Assembly (NCBI GenBank): GCA_902764705.1
Contig: CACWWZ010000013.1
Location: 1-57,560 of the forward strand
DNA: 57,560 nt
Reading direction: 5' to 3'
DNA from: an uncultured Prevotellaceae bacterium
GTDB taxonomy: Bacteria > Bacteroidota > Bacteroidia > Bacteroidales > Bacteroidaceae
In this document: positions 6,494 through 15,879 of the stretch, in pieces
How the letters are laid out: every line of letters starts with the position of its first letter
Numbering within the stretch: the first letter of the stretch is position 1
Notes under the pieces: generated by a model
Databases searched by the model: none
The model's input: only the letters and a program-made list of their open reading frames with translations
Told to the model about the DNA's origin: nothing
Position numbers and translations under genes: made by a program

Positions 6494-9148
6494 TTAACGC
6501 CGACTGCGCTGAATCATCGTACGAATCTTATTATTGTATTTCGTTGCGGCCACGAGTTCCTCGATGGTCAGATGCATGCGGTACTGCCAGCGGTTGTACG
6601 GGTCGCTGGGCACGTTAATGCGCTCGTCCTGCGGAGTCTTGCGGCGCAGCACGCTGTCCATCGCCAGCCAGTCTTGCAGCGACAATACGCAGAGCATCGA
6701 GGGACAATACAGATGGCGGGCAATGATTTCCTCTGCCAGATGGGCGGGCAGCTGTTCCGGCGCGCGGCCCTCTTTCTGCAACATGGTGACGTAGAATCGC
6801 TGACGACGCTCTGGACTTTCCTGCCACCATAGGCGCAACGGGGCCATGTCGTGGGTCGAGATGGTGCAAACCGAGCGAATGGGATTGGCATCGAGGTGAG
6901 CAAACTCAAAGCCTTGCTGCTTGGGCATCTGCTGGATTTCGAGCGACAGGATGCGCAACTGGTCGAGCACAGGTTCCACACAGTCGGGTAGCATGCCCAG
7001 GTCCTCGCCACAAACCAACATGCGCGTCTCCTCCAGGATGGCTGGCAGGCGCTTCAAGGCCTGTTGTCCCCAGAAGAATGAGTGGCGCTGGTAGAAATAG
7101 TTGTTGTAGAGTCGCAGGAAGGCATCCTTCTCTTCGCTGGTGAGTACGTCGAACACGGGTTCGTTGACGATGCCGATGCGCGGATGGTACATGTCGGCCT
7201 CGTAGGGGTCTTCCACGAAGAGCACATCGCAGACGAGCCGCATCAGTCCGTCGCGAATCCAGAGGCTGTTCTCGTCGCGACGCTCGGCAAAGTAGTCGCT
7301 GATCTTACGTTGCGTCGAGAACTCGTCGCGCAGGTCGTACAGGTTGTAGGCCTTGCGCACTAGGAAGTTGTCGCGAACGTATTGCGCATGGATGCCGAAG
7401 AGCTTGTCGATGAGCCGGTCGTTGATGAACGGTCGGGTATAGAGCTCCTTGCGGAAGGGCAGTCCGAAGTATTCTATCTCGGCAACGGTCAGTGGCAGCG
7501 AGGGCGAGAAATGGCCCAGCACGCCGTCGACGGCATCGGCGGGTATCTCCCAAATGCGGAAGAAGCCCAGCACGTGGTCGATGCGGATGGCATCGAAATA
7601 CTGCTCCATGTGTCTCAGTCGGCGACGGAACCATGTGACGAGTGCCGGACCCCAGTGGTAGGTGGGGAATCCCCAGTTCTGGCCCTGACGCGAAAAAATG
7701 TCGGGTGGGGCACCGGCTGACGACTCCATATTGAACAGTTCGGGGTACTCTCGGGTTTCCACGCTGTCGCGATTGACGCCGATGGGCAGGTCGCCTTTCA
7801 GTACTATGCCCTTCGAACGGGCATAGTCGGCAGCAGCCTTCAGCTGCGTGTGCAGCAGGTATTGCACGAAGTAGATAAAGCCCGGAGTAATCTGGATATT
7901 CGAAGCAATCCGATTATTCTGGATTATCTGCGCCTTACGGTATGCTGCATAGGGCTTCAGCCAGTCGTCATTGGCAGTGACAAAAGCTTTGAATTCGGCA
8001 CTTTCCGTCACCTTCTTGCCCTGCTCCTCATAAAGGGCTGTCAGGTATTCGTTCTTCACGCGATCTACGGCTTCATAGTCGCTATAAGGCAGTGCGTTCA
8101 GTTCCTGACGGCGACGCATGAACTGGGTCATCGCCGTCTTAGAACGCAAGGCACCTGCGGCCTCCAAGTCCACATAGTGTGGATGGAGTGCGCAGGTGCT
8201 GATAATGTTGTAGGGGTAGGAATCGTGCCAGTGGCCGTCGGTTGTGGTGTCGTTGACGGGCAGCAGTTGTATGACTTTCATGCCCGTCGCCGCGGCCCAG
8301 TCGACCATTCGTCGCAAATCGCCGAAGTCGCCGACGCCATACGACTGTTTGCTGCGTAGTGAGAACACGGGAATGGCAACGCCTGCCGCTCGCCACGTCT
8401 CCTCGGCCAGTCGCAGATGACCGCCATGCAACACCAGCACTTGCCCCTCGGGAATCTCCTGTGACAAGCCGTCTGGAGAACAGACAGGCACCGTGCGGTT
8501 GTCGCCTTCCTCCCACATCAGCAGTTCGTGGGTCTTGGAGTCTACCACCACATATTTATACTCTATCGGCAACAGCCACCCTTGGGCATTGATGGTGAGC
8601 AGCCACTCGCCCTCGCCGGCATACTCCATCTTCTGATAGCGGCTGGGACTCCACGAGCCGATGGCCGGATGACTGCCGCAGACGGCAACGCATTGGCCTT
8701 TCTTCAGCTGGGGTGCTGAGACGCGGAACAGGATGGTGCGACGGAACAAGGGTAGGGGTTTGGCTTCCGTCCGTTCGTCTGATTGACGGCCCATCGTGGT
8801 GAGATAGGCTGCTGAATAGAGGTGCAGGGGCAAAGGACGGTCGCGCCACTGGTCGGGGAAGATGTAGTCCTTCGAGGCATCGAACGGGTAGATGCGAGGC
8901 ACCATGTCCCACTCGCGGCGCAGCACGTCGCCATCGCCGTTCTCCACCTGGTAGGCATAGCTGATGTGTGACAGCGGATGGTGGCGGCTCATGAGAGCGG
9001 CGGTTTCCAGCGTCCACAGTTCACCGTCGTCGGTCTGCATCAGCAGGTTCTGGTGACGAACGGTGCCATCCTGACAGTGGTAGTCGATGGCGACATGCAG
9101 GCTTTCGCCCCATGCGGTGTTGTAATGTATGGTAAACTTCAGTTTCAT
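6494..9148 (-). CDS. malQ: 4-alpha-glucanotransferase (GH77) with two N-terminal starch-binding domains
   Basis: This is a disproportionating enzyme that transfers alpha-1,4-glucans between maltodextrins in the cytoplasm. It has 884 residues, with no signal peptide. Two CBM20-like modules occupy about 1-115 and 135-245; the second shows CGSHPAIGSWSP. The GH77 barrel follows. Catalytic residues visible are the nucleophile Asp in RIDHVLGFFR (about 524), the acid/base Glu in CGEDLGMLPD (about 714) and the Asp in STHDMAPLRL (about 766). The CBM20-CBM20-GH77 order and the length match the plant DPE2 type rather than the shorter E. coli MalQ. It starts 8 bp after htrA stops, so the two are probably one transcript. 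Confidence 0.95.
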   Translation of the reverse strand: MKLKFTIHYNTAWGESLHVAIDYHCQDGTVRHQNLLMQTDDGELWTLETAALMSRHHPLSHISYAYQVENGDGDVLRREWDMVPRIYPFDASKDYIFPDQWRDRPLPLHLYSAAYLTTMGRQSDERTEAKPLPLFRRTILFRVSAPQLKKGQCVAVCGSHPAIGSWSPSRYQKMEYAGEGEWLLTINAQGWLLPIEYKYVVVDSKTHELLMWEEGDNRTVPVCSPDGLSQEIPEGQVLVLHGGHLRLAEETWRAAGVAIPVFSLRSKQSYGVGDFGDLRRMVDWAAATGMKVIQLLPVNDTTTDGHWHDSYPYNIISTCALHPHYVDLEAAGALRSKTAMTQFMRRRQELNALPYSDYEAVDRVKNEYLTALYEEQGKKVTESAEFKAFVTANDDWLKPYAAYRKAQIIQNNRIASNIQITPGFIYFVQYLLHTQLKAAADYARSKGIVLKGDLPIGVNRDSVETREYPELFNMESSAGAPPDIFSRQGQNWGFPTYHWGPALVTWFRRRLRHMEQYFDAIRIDHVLGFFRIWEIPADAVDGVLGHFSPSLPLTVAEIEYFGLPFRKELYTRPFINDRLIDKLFGIHAQYVRDNFLVRKAYNLYDLRDEFSTQRKISDYFAERRDENSLWIRDGLMRLVCDVLFVEDPYEADMYHPRIGIVNEPVFDVLTSEEKDAFLRLYNNYFYQRHSFFWGQQALKRLPAILEETRMLVCGEDLGMLPDCVEPVLDQLRILSLEIQQMPKQQGFEFAHLDANPIRSVCTISTHDMAPLRLWWQESPERRQRFYVTMLQKEGRAPEQLPAHLAEEIIARHLYCPSMLCVLSLQDWLAMDSVLRRKTPQDERINVPSDPYNRWQYRMHLTIEELVAATKYNNKIRTMIQRSRR

Positions 9149-9156
9149 CTTATTGA

Positions 9157-10641
9157 TTAGTCTTGCAGTGCTACGGCGAAGTAAGCCTTCTTACCGGTCG
9201 GCGTGATACCCTGGATGTAAAGCACGGGTTCCTTCGAGGTAGATGCCGTCTTCACAGCTTCCTGCAGATCGTCGATGGTCTTGATGGTCTCGTCGTTCAC
9301 ACGCTGGATAATGAAGCCTTGAGGTACGCCGGCTTCCTTCAGCTTACCGCCGCTGACCTTGGTGACTTCCAGACCGTAGCCAATGTTCAGATGCTCCTTC
9401 TGTGCATCGGTGATGGCACGGAACTGAGCACCCAGCACATCGAGGTCGGCATTCTTCACCACCTTCGTGTTGCCCTGCTCGTTCTTCAGCGTCAGCGTGG
9501 TGGTCTTCTCCTTCTTGTTACGCATATATTTTACGGTAACTTTCTCGCCCGGGCTCTTCTGAGCCAGAATGCCCTGCAGGTCACCCATCGTCTTCACTTT
9601 CTGTCCGTCGACGGCTGTAATGACGTCTTCCTTCTCCAGTCCGGCATCATCGGCAGCACCGTCTTCAACGACCTTGTCGATGCGCACACCTTCCATCGTA
9701 CCATAGTCCTTCACGTCCTTATCCTGATCCTTCATAGCGTCGACATAATCCTTCACGCTGCCGCCCTGAATACCAATCATCGCACGCTGGTAGGTTCCGT
9801 ACTTCTTGAAGTCGTCAACGGCCTTCTTCACGATGCTGGTGGGGATGGCAAAACCATAACCGATATTTGAACCGGTGGGAGAAGCCAACATGGCGTTGAT
9901 ACCGATGAGTTCGCCACGGGTGTTCACGAGTGCACCACCCGAGTTACCCTGGTTGATGGCGGCGTCGGTCTGAATCATCGAGGTAATGCCGCCAGTATTC
10001 ATCGGGCGGGCCTTGGCAGATACGATACCAGCTGTCACCGTGTTGTTCAGTCCCAGGGGATTTCCTACAGCCAGCACCCATTCGCCGACCTTCACGTCGT
10101 CCGAGTTGGCAATAACGATGGCGGGCAGGTTCTTGGCATCAATCTTGATGAGTGCCAGATCGGTGGTTTTGTCTGCACCGATGACACGGGCTGAATATTC
10201 CTTAGAATTCTCGTTCAGCGTTACAGTCAGCTCGTCGGCACCGTCTACTACGTGGTTGTTGGTGACGATGTATCCGTCGGCAGAGATGATGACACCCGAG
10301 CCTGCTGCAGCACGCTTCGGGGTCTGTACCTGACGCTTACGGCTGTTGCCATTGCCTTGTCCGTTGCCCTGTCCGCGGCCGAAGAAACCGCCGAAGGGGT
10401 CTGAGAAGAAGTCCTCGAAGGGGTCGCTGTACTCTACGGTTTGAACCTTAGAATTAATGACCGACTTGATGTATACCACTGCGGGCAGCGACTTCTCGGC
10501 TGCATAAGTCAAATCTACGGGTTGTCCTGGTGCTGTCGTGGCTGCTGCGGGAGCGGCCTGAGTCTGGTTGCACGATGCTGTTGAGAATGCGATGACCAAG
10601 AGATACATGGCCGGCATCAAACTCTTCACAATCTTTTTCAT
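9157..10641 (-). CDS. htrA: HtrA/Deg family periplasmic serine protease
   Basis: This is a periplasmic quality-control protease and chaperone of 494 residues. The N-terminal hydrophobic segment ends in TASC (Cys24), so it may be lipid-anchored. The trypsin-like triad is clear: His130 (VTNNHVV), Asp161 (TTDLALI) and Ser234 (GNSGGAL). Two PDZ domains follow, one around 290-385 and one around 410-490. A Gly/Asn-rich stretch (about 84-100) lies in the LA loop region. It is the first gene of a two-gene unit with malQ. A -7 box is found about 60 bp upstream. A stress-type protease placed in front of a cytoplasmic amylomaltase has no obvious metabolic logic. Confidence 0.95.
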   Translation of the reverse strand: MKKIVKSLMPAMYLLVIAFSTASCNQTQAAPAAATTAPGQPVDLTYAAEKSLPAVVYIKSVINSKVQTVEYSDPFEDFFSDPFGGFFGRGQGNGQGNGNSRKRQVQTPKRAAAGSGVIISADGYIVTNNHVVDGADELTVTLNENSKEYSARVIGADKTTDLALIKIDAKNLPAIVIANSDDVKVGEWVLAVGNPLGLNNTVTAGIVSAKARPMNTGGITSMIQTDAAINQGNSGGALVNTRGELIGINAMLASPTGSNIGYGFAIPTSIVKKAVDDFKKYGTYQRAMIGIQGGSVKDYVDAMKDQDKDVKDYGTMEGVRIDKVVEDGAADDAGLEKEDVITAVDGQKVKTMGDLQGILAQKSPGEKVTVKYMRNKKEKTTTLTLKNEQGNTKVVKNADLDVLGAQFRAITDAQKEHLNIGYGLEVTKVSGGKLKEAGVPQGFIIQRVNDETIKTIDDLQEAVKTASTSKEPVLYIQGITPTGKKAYFAVALQD

Positions 10642-10699
10642 AATACTTTTCCTTTATAATTTAATGTGTTAAATGTGTTACGTTTGTTATTTCGCAGTG

Positions 10700-10707
10700 C
10701 AAATATA
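10700..10707 (-). promoter_or_regulatory. -7 box of htrA-malQ
   Basis: TATATTTG on the minus strand matches TAnnTTTG, 59 bp upstream of the htrA ATG. At the expected -33 position only a weak ATTG (near 10730) is seen. Confidence 0.5.
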
Positions 10708-10812
10708 GGGTCAAAAATTGAAATTCTGACAATATGTCACGAAAATTTGTCGCAATTTAACACTTTCTCCTCAGTGGTTAACGGCTGTTAGAATTTAACG
10801 CTTAAAATGTGA

Positions 10813-10847
10813 AAAGACTGACAAAATTAACAATTTTGCCAGTCTTT
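10813..10847 (-). terminator. Hairpin terminator after the UxuB-like gene
   Basis: AAAGACTG (10813-10820) pairs with CAGTCTTT (10840-10847). Inside, AAAATT pairs with AATTTT, giving a long stem interrupted by small bulges. It lies 28 bp past the stop of the upstream minus-strand gene, as expected for an intrinsic terminator. Confidence 0.6.
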
Positions 10848-10874
10848 AGCTGCAATGTTTTAATTATTTATGTA

Positions 10875-12461
10875 TTATCTTGCTGACACATACTTATGGA
10901 GCGTATGGCGAACGGCACCCTTACCAGCGTAAAGCTCCTTCACCATACTTTCTATTTGTTCTCCCAGTCCGGCCTCATAGAGGTCAAGACCGAAAACATC
11001 CTTGCGGCTGTAGAGAGTCTTCAGCGCGCTCCAGTCCTGGTCGGGCTTACCGATTTCCAAAGGTGCCACGATGGCTTGCAGCTCTTCGAGCATGGGGTCA
11101 GGTGAACAATCGAACGGGGTGCCGTCGTCCTTGATACCTTTCAGGTAACGGGCATAGCCAGCCAGAGTGAGGGGAATCAGTACGAGATTCGACTTGTCCA
11201 GTCCACGAGCCACATATTTCTTCAGTGTCTCACCAAAGCGGATAGGCAGTTTCTGCGAGGTATCCATCGCAATACGCTGGGGAGCATCAGGCATGAAGGG
11301 GTTCGGCAGGCGGCGGTTGATGACGGCACCGATGAACTCGTAGGGATTCAGCACGCCTGGGTCAACTACCACGGGCATTGCTTCCATATAACCAATCTTC
11401 TGAATGAACGCACGCAGGTCTTCGTCAGCCATTTCTGCTGAAATCAATGTATAGCCCAGCATGCAGCCGTAAATCGACATTGCTGTGTGTAGCGGGTTCA
11501 GACAAGTGGTTACCTTCATGGTCTCTACCTTGTCGACAGTCTCACGAGTGGTATAGAGTGCACCGCCCAGGTCGAGTGGGGGACGCCCGTTGGTGTAGTT
11601 ATCCTCGATGACCAGATACTGCACCTCCTCAGCATTTACAAAGGGAGCGGTGAAGGTATGCTTCTCGGTCTCGATATAGTTGTTGTCCTCGAAACCGTCC
11701 TTGGCCAGCAGTTCCTTCACTTTCTCGTGGGGACGAGGGGTGATTTTGTCAATCATTGACCAAGGGAAGGTAATCTTCTTCTCATCTTTCAGATATGCCA
11801 AGAACGCCTCGGGAGCCAGTCCGTCCTTCACCCAGCGCTCAGCATAAGCAAAGACACCTGCCTTCACCTTGTCGCCGTTGTGCGAGCAGTTGTCCATTGA
11901 CTGTACAGTCAGGGGTAGCTGTCCGGCGTTGAAGCGTTCCAACAGGAGGGCACACACCTTACCCATTGCGAATAACGGCTTCATTCCACGGGACAGATCG
12001 GCTTCGTTGAAGGTATAACCCTTCTCCGTGATGGTAAACGAAATCATCTGCAGACTTGGATTCTTGAAGATTTCCACCAGACGGTTCCAGTCAGGGAACT
12101 GCGGATCAGCCTTAAAGGCCTCCGTCACACTGGCAATGACTTTCTTCTCTATAGATCCGTCAGAGCAAAGATTTACGCAAAGCGACAGGTTGTTGTAAGG
12201 TGCATAGGCTTTGTCGATAACTTCAAAGTCGAAAGTCTCGGCTACGATAACACCGCGGTCGTACTTACCTGTGTTCAGTGCATCGTTGAGGATGGCTGCG
12301 GGGAAGGCACGGAAGATATTGCCACCGCCGAAGTGTACCCATGTGGGGTCCTTGGCAGTTTTCTCGCGTAAGGCTTTGATGTCAAATTTGGGAAGCTCAT
12401 AGCCTTTCTGCTCCCATTCTGCGACGTTGAACTGGCCGCTCAGTATTTCATTCAGTTTCAT
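10875..12461 (-). CDS. Mannitol dehydrogenase/UxuB family oxidoreductase
   Basis: This is a cytoplasmic NAD(P)-dependent polyol or hexuronate oxidoreductase of 528 residues. The N-terminal Rossmann fold shows VHFGGGNIFRAF (42-53). Other family motifs are CSHNGDKVKAG and TTCLNPLHTAMSIYGC. The family includes mannitol dehydrogenase, fructuronate reductase (UxuB) and tagaturonate reductase. A uxuA mannonate dehydratase lies 31 kb away in this window, and fructuronate reductase would supply its substrate, so UxuB is the preferred reading (inference). It is transcribed alone, with a hairpin after it. The 55 bp to the TonB receptor gene upstream show no clear promoter, so read-through from the operon is possible. 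Confidence 0.88.
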   Translation of the reverse strand: MKLNEILSGQFNVAEWEQKGYELPKFDIKALREKTAKDPTWVHFGGGNIFRAFPAAILNDALNTGKYDRGVIVAETFDFEVIDKAYAPYNNLSLCVNLCSDGSIEKKVIASVTEAFKADPQFPDWNRLVEIFKNPSLQMISFTITEKGYTFNEADLSRGMKPLFAMGKVCALLLERFNAGQLPLTVQSMDNCSHNGDKVKAGVFAYAERWVKDGLAPEAFLAYLKDEKKITFPWSMIDKITPRPHEKVKELLAKDGFEDNNYIETEKHTFTAPFVNAEEVQYLVIEDNYTNGRPPLDLGGALYTTRETVDKVETMKVTTCLNPLHTAMSIYGCMLGYTLISAEMADEDLRAFIQKIGYMEAMPVVVDPGVLNPYEFIGAVINRRLPNPFMPDAPQRIAMDTSQKLPIRFGETLKKYVARGLDKSNLVLIPLTLAGYARYLKGIKDDGTPFDCSPDPMLEELQAIVAPLEIGKPDQDWSALKTLYSRKDVFGLDLYEAGLGEQIESMVKELYAGKGAVRHTLHKYVSAR

Positions 12462-12516
12462 GTTAAGATATTTATTTGTTTGTAATATTCGAAAGTTGTT
12501 AAATCGAAAACACTTA

Positions 12517-15045
12517 TCAGAATTTATATCCGACGGTGGCTAGGAACCAGCGGCCGCGTTGGGGAATGAGACCCGTAGAGACACCGCTTTGGTAGTAGCG
12601 CTTGTCGAAGATGTTCTTGATGTCGACATCGAAAGTGAGATTACGCCACTGGTAGGTGGCGCCGAGGTCGAAGAGCACGCGGGATGCAATTTCCTTGTAG
12701 ACGGGGGTGTCGGCCTGTACGGCTTCCGACTCCTCGTCATAGTAGTCCATCAGTGCTTTGTTTTCGGCCGTGGGGTCGGCCTCGTAGGCAGCCTTGGCAT
12801 TTATATACATGTCGTAATACGCACGATAGAGGCCGTATTTTATGATGTCGAGGTAGAAGACGTGCTGGCGGCTCTTGAAATCGACGTGCGTGCGGAGCTT
12901 CAAGTTCTTGGTGGCCTGCCAAGCCAGGACGGCATTGGTCGAAAATTCTGGCGTGCTGAGTGAATAGCCGAAGTTCATGTCGAAGAGTTCGGCACGGCTG
13001 ACATCCTGCCACGCGGCACTGAGGTGGGCTGAGAACGGGCGGAGCTGGTAGCTGGCAGACAGCTCAATGCCGTAGGTGTTGTAGTTGCCGGTGTTGTAGT
13101 GTTCAGCGACATACTGGTAGATGAGGTCACGGGCGCGATTGTAGAATCCGTTGATTTCGAAGTCAAGGCCTGGCAGCCACTGGGTAGCGCCGAAGGTGAG
13201 TTGGCAGGAGTGGAGTGATTCGGGCTGTAGAGTGTCTTCATCATCATCTGGTCCCAGGATGGAACCTACGATGAGATTGGTTTTACGATACAAGTAGGGA
13301 GCATCGATGAAAGCCTTGGAAAAACTGAGTTTGACGTTCCATTTGGGTTGTACATAGATGAGTGCCAGACGGGGCGAGAACTCGCGGATTTTGGTGCCAT
13401 CGTAGCGGTTCTTATAGTCGAAGCGCAGTCCGGCATTGAGGATGAACGAGCGCCAGTGGTGCTTGAGCTGGAGAAAGCCGTTCATGTTGCTCTCATGACC
13501 TTTTCCCTGGTCAAGAATACTGTCGGGGGTTGATATGGTGTTGCAAAAATTGTAGCCGAAGATATATTGCACGTCGTCGAGTTGGAAATAGCTGTATTCG
13601 GCTCCAAAAGAGAGCTGGCCGTGATGAGTGCCGTTGTTAATGTAGGTCCAGTCGCCCTGCAGCTTACCGCCGATGGTGTGCTCCTGACCATTGATGTAGC
13701 GCGAGATGCCAGGGGAGCCGTCAATGAGTCTTTTAATCCCTTGCGAAATAGGCAACACATCGAGCATGACGGACGTTTCGGGCTCGTTGAGTATCTGATA
13801 GTGGGAAAGGTCACTGTTGTCGTAGGTGACAGTTCCCTTCAGAAATACGTTGCCCAGCTGCTGGCTGTAGCTGAGGTTAGCATGGTGGGAGAGGGTGGTA
13901 AAGCTGGGGGCGATACCGTTGAACGTGTGGTATTTATCCAAGGTGTATGGTGAGAAGGTGTATGACATGGTGAGTGGCGAAATGACCTGCGAGTGTTGTG
14001 TATTGTATAACAGCGTCATGTTCTTGTACTTCATCTGCAAGCCAATGTCGAAGGAAGGCTTCTTGCCGATGCCGCCAATGGTGATATCGCCGTCGATCAT
14101 ATGCATGCCGGTATCCTCGATGGGCATATAGACCGATTCGCCCTTAGACTTATAGAGGCTACCCCATACGAGCAGGTCGAGGTCGAAGTAGCGTTTGCCG
14201 AAGATGGCACTGCCTTTCAGCTGTCCGTAGTTGCCCATGCCGAAATGTGCCTCGACACCATTGACGTCGGCTCCCTGTTTGGTGATGACGTTGACGACGG
14301 CAGTAAGCGACACGCCGCCATAGAGCGAAGAAGCAGGACCGCGGAGCACCTCGATCTGGCGAATCTTGTCGAGCGAGATGCTGAAGTCGGGAGCGGCAAT
14401 ATTCGTGGCAAAGCTGTTCAGACGGTGGCCATTGAGCATGATGAGAATCTTTTCCTGACCATTGCTGAAGATGCCGCGCATGGCGATGTTGATGTCATCG
14501 TTGCAGTCGACGATGCTCATGCCGGGCACGTAGGTGGCAAGCACCTCCTGCAGGTTGCGGGCACAGGAGTTGCGGATCATCTCCTCGGTGATGAGCGTGG
14601 TGGGCACGGGCACCTCGTTCAGGTTCTCAGCCTGGCTCGATGCTGTGGTGATGGTGGCCGTGCGCCCCGACTTCATGCTCTCAATAATATCTATGAAGCG
14701 CTGGGGGTCGGAGAGTGTCGTGCTGTAGTAGGGGTTTTCGTCGAGCAGCTGCCGGGCGTAGTATTCGGCTTCCATCTCGTCGTCCTGTCCAATGCAGCAC
14801 AGCGAGAGGATGCGGTAGGCACTGGTGCGCAGGCTGACGGGAAAATCCTTGAGGTGTTCCTTCAGCGACTGGCGGGCCTCGTCGAGACGTCCGATGCTGT
14901 AGTTCTGTTCGGCTTCGTCGTAGATGGCACGGTAGTGCTCCTCCGTGCTCTGGGCGTAGCCCGCAAAAGGTAAAAGAGTAAAAAGGTAAAAGGGTAAAAT
15001 AAACTTCACCCACCTTTGTACCTTATTATATATATGCAGTCTCAT
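12517..15045 (-). CDS. TonB-dependent receptor with an N-terminal TPR domain
   Basis: This 842-residue outer-membrane receptor is the last gene of the five-gene operon. A signal peptide (1-31) is followed by a TPR-like helical domain (about 38-115). The usual N-terminal carboxypeptidase-like (CarboxypepD_reg) domain is absent. A Thr/Ser-rich linker and the plug follow (LITEEMIRNSCARNLQEVLA, then IEVLRGPASSLYGG), and then a 22-strand-type barrel ending in TVGYKF. No SusD partner is present, so it is not a standard glycan-uptake pair. The first 95 bp closely match the start of the sensor gene at 18681. It begins 3 bp after the stop of the histidine kinase. The ligand is unknown. The TPR may contact the periplasmic sensor proteins of the same operon (inference). 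Confidence 0.9.
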   Translation of the reverse strand: MRLHIYNKVQRWVKFILPFYLFTLLPFAGYAQSTEEHYRAIYDEAEQNYSIGRLDEARQSLKEHLKDFPVSLRTSAYRILSLCCIGQDDEMEAEYYARQLLDENPYYSTTLSDPQRFIDIIESMKSGRTATITTASSQAENLNEVPVPTTLITEEMIRNSCARNLQEVLATYVPGMSIVDCNDDINIAMRGIFSNGQEKILIMLNGHRLNSFATNIAAPDFSISLDKIRQIEVLRGPASSLYGGVSLTAVVNVITKQGADVNGVEAHFGMGNYGQLKGSAIFGKRYFDLDLLVWGSLYKSKGESVYMPIEDTGMHMIDGDITIGGIGKKPSFDIGLQMKYKNMTLLYNTQHSQVISPLTMSYTFSPYTLDKYHTFNGIAPSFTTLSHHANLSYSQQLGNVFLKGTVTYDNSDLSHYQILNEPETSVMLDVLPISQGIKRLIDGSPGISRYINGQEHTIGGKLQGDWTYINNGTHHGQLSFGAEYSYFQLDDVQYIFGYNFCNTISTPDSILDQGKGHESNMNGFLQLKHHWRSFILNAGLRFDYKNRYDGTKIREFSPRLALIYVQPKWNVKLSFSKAFIDAPYLYRKTNLIVGSILGPDDDEDTLQPESLHSCQLTFGATQWLPGLDFEINGFYNRARDLIYQYVAEHYNTGNYNTYGIELSASYQLRPFSAHLSAAWQDVSRAELFDMNFGYSLSTPEFSTNAVLAWQATKNLKLRTHVDFKSRQHVFYLDIIKYGLYRAYYDMYINAKAAYEADPTAENKALMDYYDEESEAVQADTPVYKEIASRVLFDLGATYQWRNLTFDVDIKNIFDKRYYQSGVSTGLIPQRGRWFLATVGYKF
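14967..14998. repeat. AAGGTAAA-type octamer array, four copies, inside a signal-peptide region
   Basis: Units AAGGTAAA, AGAGTAAA, AAGGTAAA and AGGGTAAA run head to tail. On the minus strand they encode the hydrophobic part of the TonB-receptor signal peptide (PFYLFTLLPF). A matching four-copy array lies at 18603-18634 in the sensor gene. Confidence 0.85.
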
Positions 15046-15048
15046 CTT

Positions 15049-15867
15049 TTACTTTTTTACAGGTATGGTGATGGTGAATGTGGTGCCTTCGCCCTGTGTC
15101 GACTCGAAGGTAAGGTGGCCGTGGTGCTTGTTCTCGACGATGTCGCGTGTGATGCCCATGCCCAATCCGGTGCCCTGTCCGATGGGTTTTGTGGTGAAGA
15201 AGTTCTCGTAGAGTCGCTGTTTCACCAAATCGGACATGCCCTCGCCATTGTCGCTGATGCTGATGGATATCTTTCCGTCGGCCATCGATGTCTTGACACT
15301 AATCTGTGGCTTGTAGTCGGCGGGAGCATTCTGCGCGCGTTTATTCACCGTGTAGCAGGCATTGTTCATCAGGTTGAGCACGGCACGGCTGAGGTCCTGC
15401 GGAATGACCATCACCTGAGGAAGTCCCTCCTGGTATTCCTCGTGAATGCTGATGTTGAACTGCTTGTTGTTGGCACGCATGGCATGATAGGACAGCCAGA
15501 CGTACTCCTTGACGATGCGGTTGATGTCGGACGGAATGAACTCGTTCTCCTTGCCTCGTGAGACGAGGAGAATGCCCTGGATGATGCTGATGGCGCGCTC
15601 GCCGTGCTCGACAGTCTTGGCGAGGTTCTCCTTGAGGTCGGCCACGATGTCGGCCACCTCCTCGCGGTCTTCGGGAGGGAGCTTGTCGGCATTGTCGTCA
15701 ATAATCTCCGTCAGGTCTTTGAGCAGTTTGTCGGACATCTTACTAAAGTTGATGACGAAGTTCAGCGGGTTCTGAATTTCGTGTGCGATGCCTGCGCTGA
15801 GCATACCCAGCGATGCCAGCTTCTGCTGTTGTTGTAACTGCTGCTTAAGAGTTTCTAAATTATCCAT
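15049..15867 (-). CDS. Soluble histidine kinase with intact H box
   Basis: This is a cytoplasmic two-component kinase of 272 residues without a membrane segment or sensor domain. A short Gln-rich coiled start precedes the H box AGIAHEIQNPLNFV, with His29 as phospho-acceptor. The HATPase domain has an N box (NLMNNACYTVNKR), G1 (ISDNGEGM) and G2 (GQGTGLGMGI). It is related along its full length to the kinase part of the neighbouring propeller sensor, which lacks the His. The pair may therefore function together, with signal reception by the large protein and phosphotransfer through this one (inference). It is separated by 12 bp from the sensor gene and by 3 bp from the receptor gene. The likely target is the REC domain encoded first in the operon. 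Confidence 0.92.
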   Translation of the reverse strand: MDNLETLKQQLQQQQKLASLGMLSAGIAHEIQNPLNFVINFSKMSDKLLKDLTEIIDDNADKLPPEDREEVADIVADLKENLAKTVEHGERAISIIQGILLVSRGKENEFIPSDINRIVKEYVWLSYHAMRANNKQFNISIHEEYQEGLPQVMVIPQDLSRAVLNLMNNACYTVNKRAQNAPADYKPQISVKTSMADGKISISISDNGEGMSDLVKQRLYENFFTTKPIGQGTGLGMGITRDIVENKHHGHLTFESTQGEGTTFTITIPVKK

Positions 15868-15879
15868 ATCCGTTCCGTG

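Noticed and set aside
14101-14973. Open frame of 290 codons on the plus strand inside the TonB receptor gene
   Set aside because: Shadow frame of a well-supported receptor; no recognisable motif, no promoter.
12517-15045. Possible SusC-type glycan receptor
   Set aside because: There is no SusD gene next to it and no CarboxypepD_reg domain at the N-terminus; a TPR domain is there instead.
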